The notes: generated from the sequence alone by a model not told the origin. Shown: positions 20,168-30,344, numbered from the stretch's first letter. The stretch is 64,000 nucleotides of DNA from Gloeomargarita lithophora Alchichica-D10 (GCF_001870225.1 NZ_CP017675.1:957660-1021659), one strand, 5' to 3'. Program-made: numbers and translations.

Positions 20168-20782
20168 TCACCAGGCGGCGGGTTGGAACTGGGGTTCATT
20201 GGTAATCGCTACGCTGTCCCCGGCTGGTTTGATCACAAACAACCCTTTGCGAAAAGCATAGTGGTCAATGCCTTCATCTATCTCAATCCCAGCCACCGCC
20301 CCATGCACCCGGTAGTTTTGATATTGTGGAAACGATTGCTTAAAACGACTTAGTTTTATAAGAAATTCATCCACATCATCTTTGCTTAAACGGGATTTAC
20401 ACTCCACCAGAATCGCCACCGTATCATCTACCGCCAGAACATCAATCTCCATCGCCAAGCCAGGTTGCCTGGTTTTTGCCCTTGGATATACATACTTAAT
20501 ATCAATGCCCCGTTGCTGAAATAAATTCAATACCGCTGGCTCCACCAAACCCTCAACAAAACGACCCCAACGGGTGGTCAACCCATCCACCGCCTTGGTG
20601 GTGCGCTCGACACTCTGCTCTAATTTCGCTAAGCGTCGGTCTGCTTCAGCACTGCGTCGGTCTGCCTCCTCACTGCGCCGGTCTGCTTCAGCACTGCGTT
20701 TATCTGCCTCCTCACTGCGCCGGTCCGCTTCCGCTTGGGACTTCTCAAATAGTTTGTAAATATCTGCCAAGGTGATCGCCAT
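20168..20782 (-). CDS. DUF3782-like protein: coiled coil plus PD-(D/E)XK nuclease-like domain
   Basis: 204 aa. Residues 10-60 are a charged coiled coil of 7-residue repeats (ADRRSEE / ADRRSAE), encoded by tandem 21-bp DNA repeats. The C-terminal domain (about 75-195) has the nuclease-fold pattern EIDVLAVDDTVAILVECKSRLSKDDVDEF, with Asp and ECK in the PD-(D/E)XK arrangement. Such proteins are abundant in cyanobacteria and are often annotated DUF3782 or 'coiled-coil protein'. Catalytic activity is inferred from fold only. It is flanked on both sides by family A elements. Confidence 0.7.
   Translation of the reverse strand: MAITLADIYKLFEKSQAEADRRSEEADKRSAEADRRSEEADRRSAEADRRLAKLEQSVERTTKAVDGLTTRWGRFVEGLVEPAVLNLFQQRGIDIKYVYPRAKTRQPGLAMEIDVLAVDDTVAILVECKSRLSKDDVDEFLIKLSRFKQSFPQYQNYRVHGAVAGIEIDEGIDHYAFRKGLFVIKPAGDSVAITNEPQFQPAAW
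20631..20735 (-). repeat. Tandem 21-bp repeats inside the DUF3782-like gene
   Basis: Five imperfect 21-bp units, with alternate units most alike (42-bp period), encode the ADRRSEE/ADRRSAE heptads. Copy number may vary between strains. Confidence 0.8.
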
Positions 20783-20895
20783 ACTTAAAACTTACTACTA
20801 CACCTCCATTGTACAATCCGGTAATGGTTCGTGCGTCAGGTCACCAGAGAATCAGGGACTATGCGGGAGATAGAAAATTCCCAACACATGAACTA

Positions 20896-21016
20896 TGGCA
20901 ATCCTATCTGAATTTTGCCCAGCGGTTGCAGGGGTGCCGTCCCCGGATTTAGTTCTCCTGGACATAAGCTTTCTCGCAAGATAATTCTCTATAATTGCAA
21001 ATAGATAGAAGTGTCC
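20896..21016 (+). repeat. Family A element
   Basis: Core GCGGTTGCAGGGGTGCCGTCC, then GGATTTAGTTCTCCTGGAC and TTCTCGCAAGATAATTCTC, ending with TAGAAGTGTCC at 21006-21016. The left terminal repeat is not evident. It ends 17 bp before the likely start of the next gene. Confidence 0.7.
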
Positions 21017-21033
21017 CTAACTCAGATACCCCT

Positions 21034-21768
21034 ATGACATCAAAACCATCCCGCTTCAGTGATCCCTACTCTGATTGGCATGGGTGTGAAAATCTATTTA
21101 AGGATATTCTTGACCAGGAACCCATTGATCTGAATGTGAAGGACTATCGGGTAATCTTTGCCCGTCATTTACCGGCGGCGGATTATCGTGAAGGTTTGTA
21201 TTACATTCCCCACTGCCTCGATTATATCCGTAGGGGGCAAGAGCACCATACCTCCCGTTATCCCGATTCACTGCTTTGGTGGATCAAAAATTACCAGCAA
21301 CACTTTGAGTCCGATGGACAATGGGAAAACGTGCTTCAAGCCATTACCCAATTGGTCTTAGATCTGTTGACATCTTTTGTCCTATTTGATTTAAGTGAAC
21401 AGCAATGCGCTGACTTGGGTCGGGACTTTGACTACTCCATTGGGCCCTACAATCAAATCACTGTCCATGAAATGCTGGATGACCTGACCATCTGGACGGA
21501 ATATGCAGGTGTTTTAGAAGCATTAATCGCACAATTAAAAGCCCTTAAGACGGTCAATCATGCCCGCTGGTATGTGGAATTAGCCGCCCACTCCCGCATT
21601 TGGTGCCTTCTTTATGACCCCTCCACGCCCCTTGATAACTATGCCAACAAGGAGCGGCTATTTCATGAACTTCACACCTTTGAATCCCTGCAAAAAGCCG
21701 AAGAAATTGCTCGGAGTATAACCCACTCGGAGGGTAAATCGAAGTACAATAAATTGGTATTGCTTTGA
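21034..21768 (+). CDS. Hypothetical protein, 244 aa
   Basis: No family recognised. Soluble, acidic, Trp/Tyr-rich and probably all-helical, with segments such as ENLFKDILDQEPIDLNVKDYR and LDYIRRGQEHHTSRYPDSLLWWIKNYQQHFES. No signal peptide, membrane segment or catalytic motif is seen. ATG 21034 is chosen because an upstream TTG start would place family A repeat sequence inside the protein. No strong ribosome site precedes the ATG. Slightly A/T-richer than its neighbours. Confidence 0.5.
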   Translation: MTSKPSRFSDPYSDWHGCENLFKDILDQEPIDLNVKDYRVIFARHLPAADYREGLYYIPHCLDYIRRGQEHHTSRYPDSLLWWIKNYQQHFESDGQWENVLQAITQLVLDLLTSFVLFDLSEQQCADLGRDFDYSIGPYNQITVHEMLDDLTIWTEYAGVLEALIAQLKALKTVNHARWYVELAAHSRIWCLLYDPSTPLDNYANKERLFHELHTFESLQKAEEIARSITHSEGKSKYNKLVLL

Positions 21769-21802
21769 AACAGAAATGGGTGCCTAGCCCGGTAAAACCC
21801 CC

Positions 21803-22054
21803 ATGACCACGACTCTCTGGGACCTGATCTTTATCGGTTTGACCCTGCTGTTGGTCTGGCTGGTGCTGGGTTGGTTGATAAAGGTGACACTGGATACCGG
21901 CAAAACCCTACTCACCATTGGCATAATTTTACTCATCTTGCAGTTTGGTCTTGGGGTTGGCCCCCGCACCGTCCTCACCCGCGCCTGGGAGATTGGGCAA
22001 AAATGGTGGCCGTCCCCGCTATATTTATTTCCGGCGCAATTTGGTCTATGGTAG
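21803..22054 (+). CDS. Small membrane protein, 83 aa
   Basis: Two hydrophobic segments (LIFIGLTLLLVWLVLGWLI and LLTIGIILLILQFGLGV) are separated by a short charged loop, with an aromatic C-terminus. It resembles small conserved cyanobacterial membrane proteins of unknown function. It lies 29 bp before the STAS gene in the same direction, so the two may share a transcript. Confidence 0.55.
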   Translation: MTTTLWDLIFIGLTLLLVWLVLGWLIKVTLDTGKTLLTIGIILLILQFGLGVGPRTVLTRAWEIGQKWWPSPLYLFPAQFGLW

Positions 22055-22083
22055 GCTAGAAAAGTATTGCAGTATTAATAATT

Positions 22084-22407
22084 ATGAGTCAGTTGCCCTT
22101 GGAGGTGGTCGTACCGCCGGTGCGCTTGGATACCACCACAAAAGATGGATTAACCCAGCAAGTCAAACAGATTGCCAGTCAAAAGGCGACCTTGGTTTTG
22201 CTGGATTTAAGCCAGGTGGAATTTGTGGATAGTTCGGGTTTGGGGGCGATGGTGGCGGCCTTAAAAAGTCTGCGTTCTGTGGGTGGCGAACTGGCGCTTT
22301 GCCAGCCCTCGGCACAGGTAAAAACCCTACTAGAAATTACCGGTTTAGAGCGGATCATCAAAATTTACCCCAATCGGCAAGCCTTTGACCAGGAATATGC
22401 CAAATAA
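22084..22407 (+). CDS. STAS-domain anti-sigma factor antagonist-like protein
   Basis: Single STAS domain of 107 aa. The phospho-Ser motif region reads DLSQVEFVDSSGLGAMVAA, matching SpoIIAA/RsbV-type proteins where the first Ser of the SSG is phosphorylated by an anti-sigma kinase. No kinase partner is adjacent. Its end overlaps the next gene by 11 bp. Confidence 0.87.
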   Translation: MSQLPLEVVVPPVRLDTTTKDGLTQQVKQIASQKATLVLLDLSQVEFVDSSGLGAMVAALKSLRSVGGELALCQPSAQVKTLLEITGLERIIKIYPNRQAFDQEYAK

Positions 22408-23035
22408 TATGGCCGGAAATTCCCACTTTTGCGAACAGGATTTATCCGCCGAATTTCTCGCCCATTACCAACAACAAACTGTTTTGGGTGTGGATACGGA
22501 AACCATGGGCTTGATCCCCGTTCGGGATCGGCTGTGTTTGGTGCAAATTAGTGATGCGGCGGGACAGACCACCCTAGTAAAAATTCTGCCGGGACAGACC
22601 CAAGCCCCCCATTTGCAAACCCTGTTGGAAACCCCTGACATTCTCAAAATTTTTCACTATGCCCGGTTTGATTTAGCGACCTTACGTTACCACTTGAATA
22701 TCCAAGTACAACCCATTTTTTGTACCAAAATTGCCAGCAAAATCGCCCGTACCTATTCCCCAAAACACGGGTTAAAAGAGGTCGTGCAGGAACTCGTGGG
22801 CGTTGAATTGGATAAACAATCCCAATCTTCGGATTGGGGGCGACCGGATGCCCTGCGCCCGGAACAACTGGCCTATGCCGCCAATGATGTGATTTATTTA
22901 CCCCAAGTTGCTGAGCAGTTAACCGCTATGTTGCAACGGGAAGGCCGCTGGCAATTGACGCAACAGTGTTTTCAGTGTGTGCCCACCATCGTGAGCTTAG
23001 ATTTATTAAACTATCAGGGAATTTTTGAACATTAG
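22397..23035 (+). CDS. Ribonuclease D-type 3'-5' exonuclease
   Basis: DEDDy-family exonuclease domain without HRDC domains, 212 aa. Exo I is VLGVDTETMGL, Exo II is KIFHYARFDLATL, and Exo III is LAYAANDVIYLPQV with the Tyr and Asp of the DEDDy type. These short cyanobacterial proteins are annotated ribonuclease D; a substrate (tRNA 3' end or other RNA) cannot be fixed. ATG 22397 overlaps the STAS gene; ATG 22409 is an alternative. Confidence 0.87.
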   Translation: MPNNMAGNSHFCEQDLSAEFLAHYQQQTVLGVDTETMGLIPVRDRLCLVQISDAAGQTTLVKILPGQTQAPHLQTLLETPDILKIFHYARFDLATLRYHLNIQVQPIFCTKIASKIARTYSPKHGLKEVVQELVGVELDKQSQSSDWGRPDALRPEQLAYAANDVIYLPQVAEQLTAMLQREGRWQLTQQCFQCVPTIVSLDLLNYQGIFEH

Positions 23036-23038
23036 AGC

Positions 23039-23425
23039 CTAAAACCCTTTGCGTTGCCGGAGCATGGCCTCTTGAATGCGTTTGCTGAGGTTGGGGTCTT
23101 GTTGGGCTTGGGTGGTGATGATATTAAATTCTTGGATGGTTAATCCCCGTTGCTCCACCAGGCGTTGGGATTTTTCAAAGTAGCGACTGCACACGGTTTG
23201 TACCGGGGTGGGTAGATTGCGTTCGCCGCAGAGGTTGCCGCTGGTGTTGACGGTGCCCAATAACCGGCGGGCTTCTTCTAAATGGGCTTGGCGGATGGGT
23301 TCCAGTTCCAGGACAATCAGGGCGTAGCGCTGAATCCGGTCATCACTGGGGGTCGCTTGTCCCCAGGCGGGCCGATGCAGGCAGGTCAAGAGCAACAATA
23401 GGGTCAAAGTCAGGCGGGTTGGCAT
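23039..23425 (-). CDS. DUF4168 secreted protein
   Basis: 128 aa with a clear signal peptide (LTLTLLLLLTCLHRPAWGQA, cleavage near residue 23). The mature helical part contains IQRYALIVLELEPIRQAHLEEARRLL, typical of cyanobacterial DUF4168 proteins. Located in the periplasm or thylakoid lumen. Two Cys (in LCGER and TVCSRY) could form a disulphide. Convergent with the RNase D gene, 3 bp apart. Confidence 0.75.
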   Translation of the reverse strand: MPTRLTLTLLLLLTCLHRPAWGQATPSDDRIQRYALIVLELEPIRQAHLEEARRLLGTVNTSGNLCGERNLPTPVQTVCSRYFEKSQRLVEQRGLTIQEFNIITTQAQQDPNLSKRIQEAMLRQRKGF

Positions 23426-23588
23426 GGGTCGGGAGTTTTCAGTATTTAGTATGGCTAATTTTATATGAAGTTTTGGGCGGGGGAAGGTTCCGGCGGGGGT
23501 AGGTGTTGTGTTGGGTCAGTGTTGCGTTAGGTTGCGTTGGGTTAGATTGTAGAGTAGGCTTTTGAGTAATTGTTATTTAGCCTAACCT

Positions 23589-23837
23589 ATGCCCAGGGTC
23601 GCTGACGAGTATTTGGTGCATCTATTGCTGGAGGGGGGACACCGGGAGGAGGTGCGCTTTGGCTCGATCCAGGATTTTCAGAAGTGGTACCAGGGGGAAC
23701 TGATGGCGCAGAGCAATTCCCAGGAGCTAGTAAATGTGCCGGTGCGGGGGCTACAGGGGGAATTTTTGGTGGTGCGTCCGGCACGGTTGGTGGCGATCCG
23801 GGTGGAACCGGTGTTTTTGTCGAGCATTGAACGCTAG
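23589..23837 (+). CDS. Conserved cyanobacterial hypothetical protein, 82 aa
   Basis: Small soluble protein. The segments FQKWYQGELMAQSNSQELVNVPV and FLVVRPARLVAIRVEPVFLSSIER look like a conserved cyanobacterial family whose function I do not know. It lies 36 bp upstream of the Na+/H+ antiporter gene and is probably co-transcribed. The preceding 160 bp is strikingly G/T-rich with GCGTTRGGTT repeats. Confidence 0.6.
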   Translation: MPRVADEYLVHLLLEGGHREEVRFGSIQDFQKWYQGELMAQSNSQELVNVPVRGLQGEFLVVRPARLVAIRVEPVFLSSIER

Positions 23838-23873
23838 GCGGTTGCCCCCGGTTGCGGGGTGAATCCAACGGGT

Positions 23874-25694
23874 ATGACCGATTCTTTAGCCCTCACCCTG
23901 CAAATTGTTTTGGCGTTGGTCGCTGGGATTGGGGCGCAGGTGCTGGCGGATGTCCTGCGGGTGCCGAGTATTACTTTTTTGTTACTTTTTGGCATTGTTT
24001 TGGGCGCAGATGGGCTGGGCTGGTTGCAACCCCAGTCGTTGGGAATGGGGCTGGAGGTGGTGATTTCCCTGTGTGTGGCCTTGATTTTGTTTGAGGGGGG
24101 GTTGAATCTGTCCCTGCGGGAGTTGGGGCAGGTGTCGGGGACGATTCAGAATTTGGTGACGGTGGGGGCGTTGATTACGTTGGTGGGGGGTGGGGTGGCG
24201 GCGCATACCCTGGGGGAGTTTCCCTGGCCGTTGGCGTTTTTGTATGGGTCGTTGGTGACGGTGACGGGGCCGACGGTGATTGGGCCGCTGTTGCGTCAGG
24301 TGAAGGTGGATCGCAAATTGGGCGCCCTGTTGGAGGGGGAAGGGGTGTTGATTGACCCAGTGGGGGCGATTTTGGCGGTGGTGGTGTTAAACATTGTCCT
24401 AACGGGGGATACGGGCTGGACGGAGATTGTCCTGGGGTTGGGGACTCGGTTGGGGCTGGGAATTGGCATTGGGGCGGTGGGGGGCTGGTTGTTGAGTTGG
24501 TTGTTTCGCCAGGAGAGTGTCCCCAGCCAGGATTTGAAAAATTTGGCGGTGTTGGCGGGGCTGTGGGGGTTGTACGGTTTGGCGCAGTGGGTGCAGAGTG
24601 AGTCGGGGTTGATGGCGGCGGCGGTGGCGGGGATTGTATTGCAGTTGGCCGCCCCGGAGCAACGGTTATTGCGCCGGTTTAAGGGGCAGTTGACGACGTT
24701 GGCGGTGTCTTTGTTGTTTATTTTGCTGGCCGCGGATTTGTCCCTGGCGAGTTTGGGGATGTTGGGCTGGGGGGGCTTGGGGACGGTGGTGGTGCTGATG
24801 GGGGTGGTGCGCCCGCTGAATATTCTGGTTTCGACCTGGAATAGCGATTTGCATTGGCGGCAGAAGTTGTTTTTGGCTTGGATTGCGCCCCGGGGGATTG
24901 TGTCGGCTTCGGTGGCTTCGTTGTTTTCGATTGTGTTGACGGCGCGGGGGTTGAACGGGGGGGATTCGGTCAAAGGGCTGGTGTTTTTGACCATTATTCT
25001 GACGGTGGTGGTGCCGGGGGTGACGGCGCAGGGGGTGGCACGCCTGTTGGGGGTACGTTCGGAGCAGACCAATGGGGCGGTGATTGTGGGCAGTAGTCCC
25101 CTGGGGCGGTTGTTGGCGCGGTTGTTTCAGGAACACGGGGAGCCGGTGGTTTTGATTGATACCAACCGGGAGGACTGTCGGACGGCGGCGCGGGAGAATC
25201 TCCGCACGATTCCGGGCAGTGCCCTCGACCCGGAGGTGCTGGCGGAGGCGGGGATGGCGAATATGGGCACCTTCCTGGCTTTGACCAAAAATGCGGAGGT
25301 GAATCTGGTGCTGGCGCAACGGGTGGCGGAGGAATTTTATCCCCCCCGGGTGTTGGCGTTGTTTCAGGAAGACCAGCGGTTGAACCACTCCCAGGTGCGG
25401 TGTGCCTTTCATCCCCAGTTGGTACTGGGGGAGTGGAATCAAGCCCTGGAGCGGGGCGAGGTGCGCTTGGCGGAAACCCGCTGGGGGGAATCGGCGCAGG
25501 AATTGGATTCCCCGGAGGTATTGCCCCTCCTGCGGCAGAGGCATGAATTTTTAGAGGTGGTCACCACGGATATGGCCTACCAACCGGGGGATCGGTTGAT
25601 TTATTTGGCTCCCCATGCTCCCGCCAATGGAGCAACGGAACCCGAACCCGTGGAAGCCGGGGACATGGTGCAGGCGTTGTTGGGGCTGGGGTGA
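23874..25694 (+). CDS. CPA1-type Na+/H+ antiporter with C-terminal TrkA-N domain
   Basis: 606 aa. About 12 transmembrane helices occupy residues 5-400. Helix 4/5 motifs are TGPTVIGPLL and GEGVLIDPVGAI (antiporter core Asp), and RGIVSASVASLFSI follows. A cytoplasmic Rossmann TrkA-N/RCK domain starts at GAVIVGSSPLGRLLARLF, with LIDTNREDC for nucleotide binding. The role is proton-coupled Na+ (or K+) export with ligand gating. ATG 23874 is chosen; a GTG at 23859 is possible. Codon use is strongly G/T-biased (TTG, GTG, GGG) compared with most genes here. Confidence 0.9.
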   Translation: MTDSLALTLQIVLALVAGIGAQVLADVLRVPSITFLLLFGIVLGADGLGWLQPQSLGMGLEVVISLCVALILFEGGLNLSLRELGQVSGTIQNLVTVGALITLVGGGVAAHTLGEFPWPLAFLYGSLVTVTGPTVIGPLLRQVKVDRKLGALLEGEGVLIDPVGAILAVVVLNIVLTGDTGWTEIVLGLGTRLGLGIGIGAVGGWLLSWLFRQESVPSQDLKNLAVLAGLWGLYGLAQWVQSESGLMAAAVAGIVLQLAAPEQRLLRRFKGQLTTLAVSLLFILLAADLSLASLGMLGWGGLGTVVVLMGVVRPLNILVSTWNSDLHWRQKLFLAWIAPRGIVSASVASLFSIVLTARGLNGGDSVKGLVFLTIILTVVVPGVTAQGVARLLGVRSEQTNGAVIVGSSPLGRLLARLFQEHGEPVVLIDTNREDCRTAARENLRTIPGSALDPEVLAEAGMANMGTFLALTKNAEVNLVLAQRVAEEFYPPRVLALFQEDQRLNHSQVRCAFHPQLVLGEWNQALERGEVRLAETRWGESAQELDSPEVLPLLRQRHEFLEVVTTDMAYQPGDRLIYLAPHAPANGATEPEPVEAGDMVQALLGLG

Positions 25695-25704
25695 GCTTGG
25701 TAGC

Positions 25705-28485
25705 CTAACTCGCCACGGGTTGCACCTGGGGCTGGAATTGGAACAGGGCATAAACCACATTCCGGCGGATATTGGTCATCATGTCTTGAAATAGCTCATA
25801 GCCCTCAATTTTGTATTCAATCAAGGGGTCTTGTTGCCCATACCCCCGCAATCCCACGGACTCCCGCAGGGCATCCATTTGTTGCAGATGTTCGCGCCAA
25901 AGGGTATCCACCTGTTGCAGGATGAAAAACCGTTCCGCTTCCCGCATTAACCCCGTGCGAATTTGCTCCACCTGAGCCTCTTTCAAGTCATAGGCAATGC
26001 GGACTTGTTCATGCAAAAACACTTGCATTTCTGGCAAACTCAAATCCTCCAGTTGGCTGGCCTCCAAATCGCTCAGCAGATAGATAAATTGTTTCACCTT
26101 TTCCACCACCCCCGGCAAATTCCACTCCTCGCTCGGTAAATCCGGGTTAATGTAGGCAGCGATAATATCATCAATGGTTTTTTCAGCGTATTGAATCACC
26201 AATTCCCGCAAATCCCGTCCCTCCAAAATCCCCCTGCGTTCGGCATAAATCGCCCTGCGTTGATTGTTCATCACCTCGTCATATTCAAATACCTGTTTGC
26301 GAATGTCGTAGTAGTAGGTTTCTACCTTTTTTTGCGCCCCTTCCAACGAACGGGTAAGTATGCCGGATTCGATGGGCATATCCTCCTCGACCCGGAAGGC
26401 ACTCATCAGAGCCGCCACCCGTTCGCCGCCAAAAATCCGCAGGAGATTATCCTCTAAACTCAGGAAAAACCGCGTGGTGCCGGGGTCACCCTGCCGGGCG
26501 GCTCGCCCCCGCAGTTGGTTATCAATCCGCCGGGATTCGTGGCGTTCGGTGCCAATCACGTGCAATCCCCCCCGTTGTACCACCTCGTCATGTTCGGCTT
26601 GGGTATAAACTTCGTACTCATGACGTACTAAGTTATATGCCTCTCGCAACCGGGCAACCACCGGGTCATCCGTGGGGGCTTTTTCCGAAGCGATGGCGAT
26701 TTTGTCCTCCGCCACCAATTCCGGCAAACTTTGTTCCCCATAAACCTGCACCGCAAAATCCACCGCCAAGCGTAGGGTGCGTTCCGCCTCCGGGGAAAGT
26801 TCTGTGGGAAAAATGTTGGGTGACGCTTTCCAGGTTTTGACTTTTTTGCCGGTGCCAAACCCCACCCCACCAGCCCGATTTTGCCCCAGGAGAGAGGCAA
26901 AAACACTCAAGCCATCATCGCTTTCCGGCAATACCAACCGGGGCATGAAATACTCCCGCATTTTCAAGCGCGCCATGTACTCGGCGTTCCCCCCCAGGAT
27001 GATGTCCGTCCCCCGCCCCGCCATGTTGGTGGCAATGGTCACCGCCCCCTTGCGTCCCGCCTGGGCAACAATTTCCGCCTCCCGCTCCACGTTTTCTGGT
27101 TTGGCGTTGAGCAGGTTGTGGGGAATCCCCCGTTGTTGCAGTAAGGAAGCTAAAAGTTCGGATTTTTCCACACTGGTTGTCCCCACCAATACCGGGCGAC
27201 CGAGGGTGTGAAATTCCGCACATTCTTCGGCAATGGCTAACCATTTCGCCATCTCGGTTTTATACACCACATCGGGCACATCTTTGCGCACGTTGGGGCG
27301 GTTGGTGGGAATCGTGGTCACGTCCAATTTGTAAATTTTGCCAATCTCCGCCTCCTCGGTTTTGGCCGTGCCGGTCATCCCCGCCAATTTGGGATACAGC
27401 AAAAAGAAATTTTGGTAGGTAATGGTGGCTAAGGTTTGGGTTTCCGGCTCAATGGCTAAGCCTTCTTTGGCTTCAATCGCTTGGTGCAAGCCATCACTCC
27501 AGCGTCGCCCCGGCATCACCCGCCCGGTAAATTCATCTACGATCACAATTTCATCATTGCGGACAATATAATTCACATCTTTGATGAACAGTTCCTTGGC
27601 TTTGATGGCATTAAACACATAATGCGCCCAGGGATTATCCGAATCGTATAAATCCGTGACTTCCAGGATTTTTTCTGCATCAATAAACCCTTCATCCGAA
27701 AGTAAGATATTCCGGTTTTTCTCATCCACTTCGTAGTGTTCATCCGGTTTTAGTTGGGCGGCAACTTGGGCGGCAGTCATATATTTTTTCTCCCGTTCCT
27801 CCGGGTCACCCACCTGCCCGGAAATAATCAACGGCGTGCGGGCTTCGTCAATCAAAATTGAATCCACTTCGTCAATTACGCAATAGTTAAAATTCCGCTG
27901 CACCACCTCTTCAATACTGGTCGCCATACTGTCACGCAGGTAATCAAACCCCAATTCGCTATTGGTGGCGTAGGTGACCTCACAGGCGTAGTTTTTGCGC
28001 CGCTCGCTGGCATCCATCCCCTGCTGAATCAAGCCCACGCTCAGCCCCATAAACCGATGCAACTGCCCCATCCATTCCGCATCCCGGCGCGCCAGGTAAT
28101 CATTCACCGTTACCACGTGTACCCCTTTATTTGTGAGGGCGTTCAGGTAGCTGGGCAGGGTGGCCACCAGGGTTTTCCCTTCCCCGGTTTTCATTTCGGC
28201 GATTTGCCCCTCGTGCAGTACCATCCCCCCCAACAATTGCACGTCAAAATGGCGCAGACCCAGCACTCGTTTTCCCGCCTCCCGCACGGCGGCAAAGGCT
28301 TCGGGCAATAAATCCTCCAGGGTTTCCCCCTGGTCTAGTCGTTGGCGAAATTCCCCGGTTTTCCCCCGCAGTTCCTCATCCGAGAGTCGCTGCATTTCCT
28401 CTTCCAGCAGGTTAATTTCTACCACCAGCGGCTTGTACTGGTTAATTTTGCGCTGATTGGGGTCACCGAGCAGAAGTTTCAGCAT
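25705..28485 (-). CDS. secA: Preprotein translocase ATPase SecA
   Basis: Motor ATPase that drives proteins through SecYEG in plasma and thylakoid membranes. Walker A is [18 protein letters not shown]-like Walker B is [21 protein letters not shown], then [15 protein letters not shown] and [27 protein letters not shown]. 926 aa. The C-terminal zinc-binding Cys motif found in many SecAs is absent, as in other cyanobacteria. ATG 28485 ([17 protein letters not shown]) is chosen from the family N-terminus; in-frame ATGs upstream lack conservation. Convergent with the antiporter gene. Confidence 0.97.
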   Translation of the reverse strand: MLKLLLGDPNQRKINQYKPLVVEINLLEEEMQRLSDEELRGKTGEFRQRLDQGETLEDLLPEAFAAVREAGKRVLGLRHFDVQLLGGMVLHEGQIAEMKTGEGKTLVATLPSYLNALTNKGVHVVTVNDYLARRDAEWMGQLHRFMGLSVGLIQQGMDASERRKNYACEVTYATNSELGFDYLRDSMATSIEEVVQRNFNYCVIDEVDSILIDEARTPLIISGQVGDPEEREKKYMTAAQVAAQLKPDEHYEVDEKNRNILLSDEGFIDAEKILEVTDLYDSDNPWAHYVFNAIKAKELFIKDVNYIVRNDEIVIVDEFTGRVMPGRRWSDGLHQAIEAKEGLAIEPETQTLATITYQNFFLLYPKLAGMTGTAKTEEAEIGKIYKLDVTTIPTNRPNVRKDVPDVVYKTEMAKWLAIAEECAEFHTLGRPVLVGTTSVEKSELLASLLQQRGIPHNLLNAKPENVEREAEIVAQAGRKGAVTIATNMAGRGTDIILGGNAEYMARLKMREYFMPRLVLPESDDGLSVFASLLGQNRAGGVGFGTGKKVKTWKASPNIFPTELSPEAERTLRLAVDFAVQVYGEQSLPELVAEDKIAIASEKAPTDDPVVARLREAYNLVRHEYEVYTQAEHDEVVQRGGLHVIGTERHESRRIDNQLRGRAARQGDPGTTRFFLSLEDNLLRIFGGERVAALMSAFRVEEDMPIESGILTRSLEGAQKKVETYYYDIRKQVFEYDEVMNNQRRAIYAERRGILEGRDLRELVIQYAEKTIDDIIAAYINPDLPSEEWNLPGVVEKVKQFIYLLSDLEASQLEDLSLPEMQVFLHEQVRIAYDLKEAQVEQIRTGLMREAERFFILQQVDTLWREHLQQMDALRESVGLRGYGQQDPLIEYKIEGYELFQDMMTNIRRNVVYALFQFQPQVQPVAS

Positions 28486-28608
28486 GGGCGTGGGGCAAAT
28501 GTTACAGATAACAATGGGCATGATCCATCCTAGCACTGGGCGATGGGGTCATCTCGTCAACGGGTATGGTAGGCTGAAGGCGTTGGCAATGTGGAGGCAT
28601 TGGGGCGC

Positions 28609-28953
28609 ATGACTCAGGGAAAAGGGTTTGGCTTTGGGCTGGGCAAGATGAAGGAATTTGCCGATGCCATCAAAAAGGCGCAACAAGTCCAAGAAGGCGC
28701 CATCCAAATGCAACAGGAATTGGACAGCATGGAAATTGTGGGCGAGGCCGCCGAGGGGGCTGTGAAAGTGATCCTCAGCGGCAATCAAGAACCCCGGCGG
28801 GTGGAAATTGCCCCGACTGCCCTGGAGAAAGGTGCTGAGGAATTAGCCGCATTGGTACTTACTGCCCTCAAATCCGCCTACGAGCAATCCACCGCCACCA
28901 TGAAACAAAAAATGGATGACCTCACGGGCGGTTTAGGCTTGCCAGGGGTTTAG
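28609..28953 (+). CDS. YbaB/EbfC nucleoid-associated protein
   Basis: 114 aa DNA-binding dimer of the YbaB/EbfC family. The core contains [41 protein letters not shown] and a Gly/Leu-rich tail. ATG 28609 is chosen; a GTG six codons upstream is possible. Divergent from secA (124 bp apart). Its stop overlaps the convergent kinase gene by 4 bp. Confidence 0.9.
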   Translation: MTQGKGFGFGLGKMKEFADAIKKAQQVQEGAIQMQQELDSMEIVGEAAEGAVKVILSGNQEPRRVEIAPTALEKGAEELAALVLTALKSAYEQSTATMKQKMDDLTGGLGLPGV

Positions 28954-30275
28954 TTTTGGGATAATTTGCGGTTAAAATTTTGCACAATCCTGGTCAAAAC
29001 GTCAATCCCGCCCACATTTCCCGGTACGATCACTACGGGCAAATTGGGGAATTGGGGATGGTTGACCGGCGTGCAAATCACGTTAATTCCAGGCGCAATT
29101 TGACCCAGCAAACGCACTGCGGTTAAATTCAAACCGTGGCTGAGAATTTCATTAGACGTGATCCCCCCTTTGCTGACCAGAAAGCCTATTTCTGAGGGTA
29201 AATGATGCACCAACAAAGAGGTAACTTCCGCCACCTGTTTCCCAAAATGTAAACGGGTTTGAGTATCGGGAAATCGCAATTCCTGGCGGGGGGTATAAAG
29301 GACGGGGATTAACCCTTGGTTTAAGGTAGCTGTGATTGACTTTACGGCCATCTCTACCACATCCAAGGGGGTTTTGCCTTGGAGTAGTTGGGCAATTGCT
29401 AATTCAATGCCCTGCACATGCTCTTGTTGGAGTAAATGCTGAACCTGCTGGGTGGAAAGTTGCACATGGGAACCGACAATCACCACGCCGGGTAGGCTTC
29501 CCCGGACATATTGGGACATGGATTCGGGGGCAACGGGTTGGGGCGGTAATTGGGCTAAGGCACTGACAATTCCCGCCGCCGAACGGAGTAACCAGCGTTT
29601 CCCCTGTTGATGCGTGCGCTCCAGGGCTTGGGCAAATAAATTTAGGTCATTGTGGGTAACCGCATCCACCACCCCACAGGCATTATTTTGCAAGCTCAAT
29701 AACAATTCATCACAGCCGGAACGAATGTTATCTAAGGTGAAACGCACCACATCTTTACTACTAATCCGACCCGCGGTTTTTTCCTCAACATAAGCGGGCA
29801 AATAGGCGGATTGATACCCAAAGACCGAATCCTTGGCAAATTCCGTTTGATCCACGGGCACCGGTGCCCCATTTACCAGCAAATAATGCACACTTTCTTG
29901 GGTAATTCTCCCCCCTTCAATAAAGGCAGGAATGAGCAAATGGGCATCAAAACCCCCTAATTCTTGGTTGATCACCTCAATTTCCAGGGGATAATGCCCC
30001 CGCAATGTGGAATCGGAACGGCTGATGACGAGGTAATTTTTGAGCAAATCCGCCCCCAATACCTGCCGCAGATTTTGGCAAATTTCTTGGGTAACCTGGG
30101 CGGCCATTTCGGGGGTACGGGCGCGGGTATTGCCCAGGATAAAGAGCAGGGGCGACTCGTCCTGTAATGCCATTGTCAAACTTTCCACATCCCAGCGCAG
30201 GAGGAGCAAACAGCCATGCACGGTCTGGGAGCCGGTGGGGTCGTCATCCAAAACCAGTAATTTGGGGCGGGTCAT
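28950..30275 (-). CDS. Four-carbon acid sugar kinase family protein (OtnK/DUF1537-like)
   Basis: 441 aa. N-terminal domain: [36 protein letters not shown] and [13 protein letters not shown]-terminal nucleotide-binding domain: [33 protein letters not shown] and [14 protein letters not shown]. In proteobacteria this family phosphorylates erythronate- or threonate-type acids. The cyanobacterial substrate is unknown, and no dehydrogenase or isomerase partners are adjacent. ATG 30275 starts the conserved domain. Confidence 0.83.
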   Translation of the reverse strand: MTRPKLLVLDDDPTGSQTVHGCLLLLRWDVESLTMALQDESPLLFILGNTRARTPEMAAQVTQEICQNLRQVLGADLLKNYLVISRSDSTLRGHYPLEIEVINQELGGFDAHLLIPAFIEGGRITQESVHYLLVNGAPVPVDQTEFAKDSVFGYQSAYLPAYVEEKTAGRISSKDVVRFTLDNIRSGCDELLLSLQNNACGVVDAVTHNDLNLFAQALERTHQQGKRWLLRSAAGIVSALAQLPPQPVAPESMSQYVRGSLPGVVIVGSHVQLSTQQVQHLLQQEHVQGIELAIAQLLQGKTPLDVVEMAVKSITATLNQGLIPVLYTPRQELRFPDTQTRLHFGKQVAEVTSLLVHHLPSEIGFLVSKGGITSNEILSHGLNLTAVRLLGQIAPGINVICTPVNHPQFPNLPVVIVPGNVGGIDVLTRIVQNFNRKLSQN

Positions 30276-30344
30276 CGTTGCACCAGTTGCCAGGGGAACC
30301 ATCAACCCTTCAGTATAGACACAAGCGGGTTACGGGGTACGCAG

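Noticed and set aside
20631-20735. Short regular repeats as a possible CRISPR array
   Set aside because: The 21-bp units are directly adjacent, without spacers, and encode heptads of a coiled coil in frame.
24296-25544. Long open frames (258 and 292 codons) on the minus strand opposite the antiporter gene
   Set aside because: They are antisense to a clearly real antiporter gene, overlap each other in different frames, and have low-complexity Gln/Pro/His/Arg composition caused by the G/T bias of the other strand.
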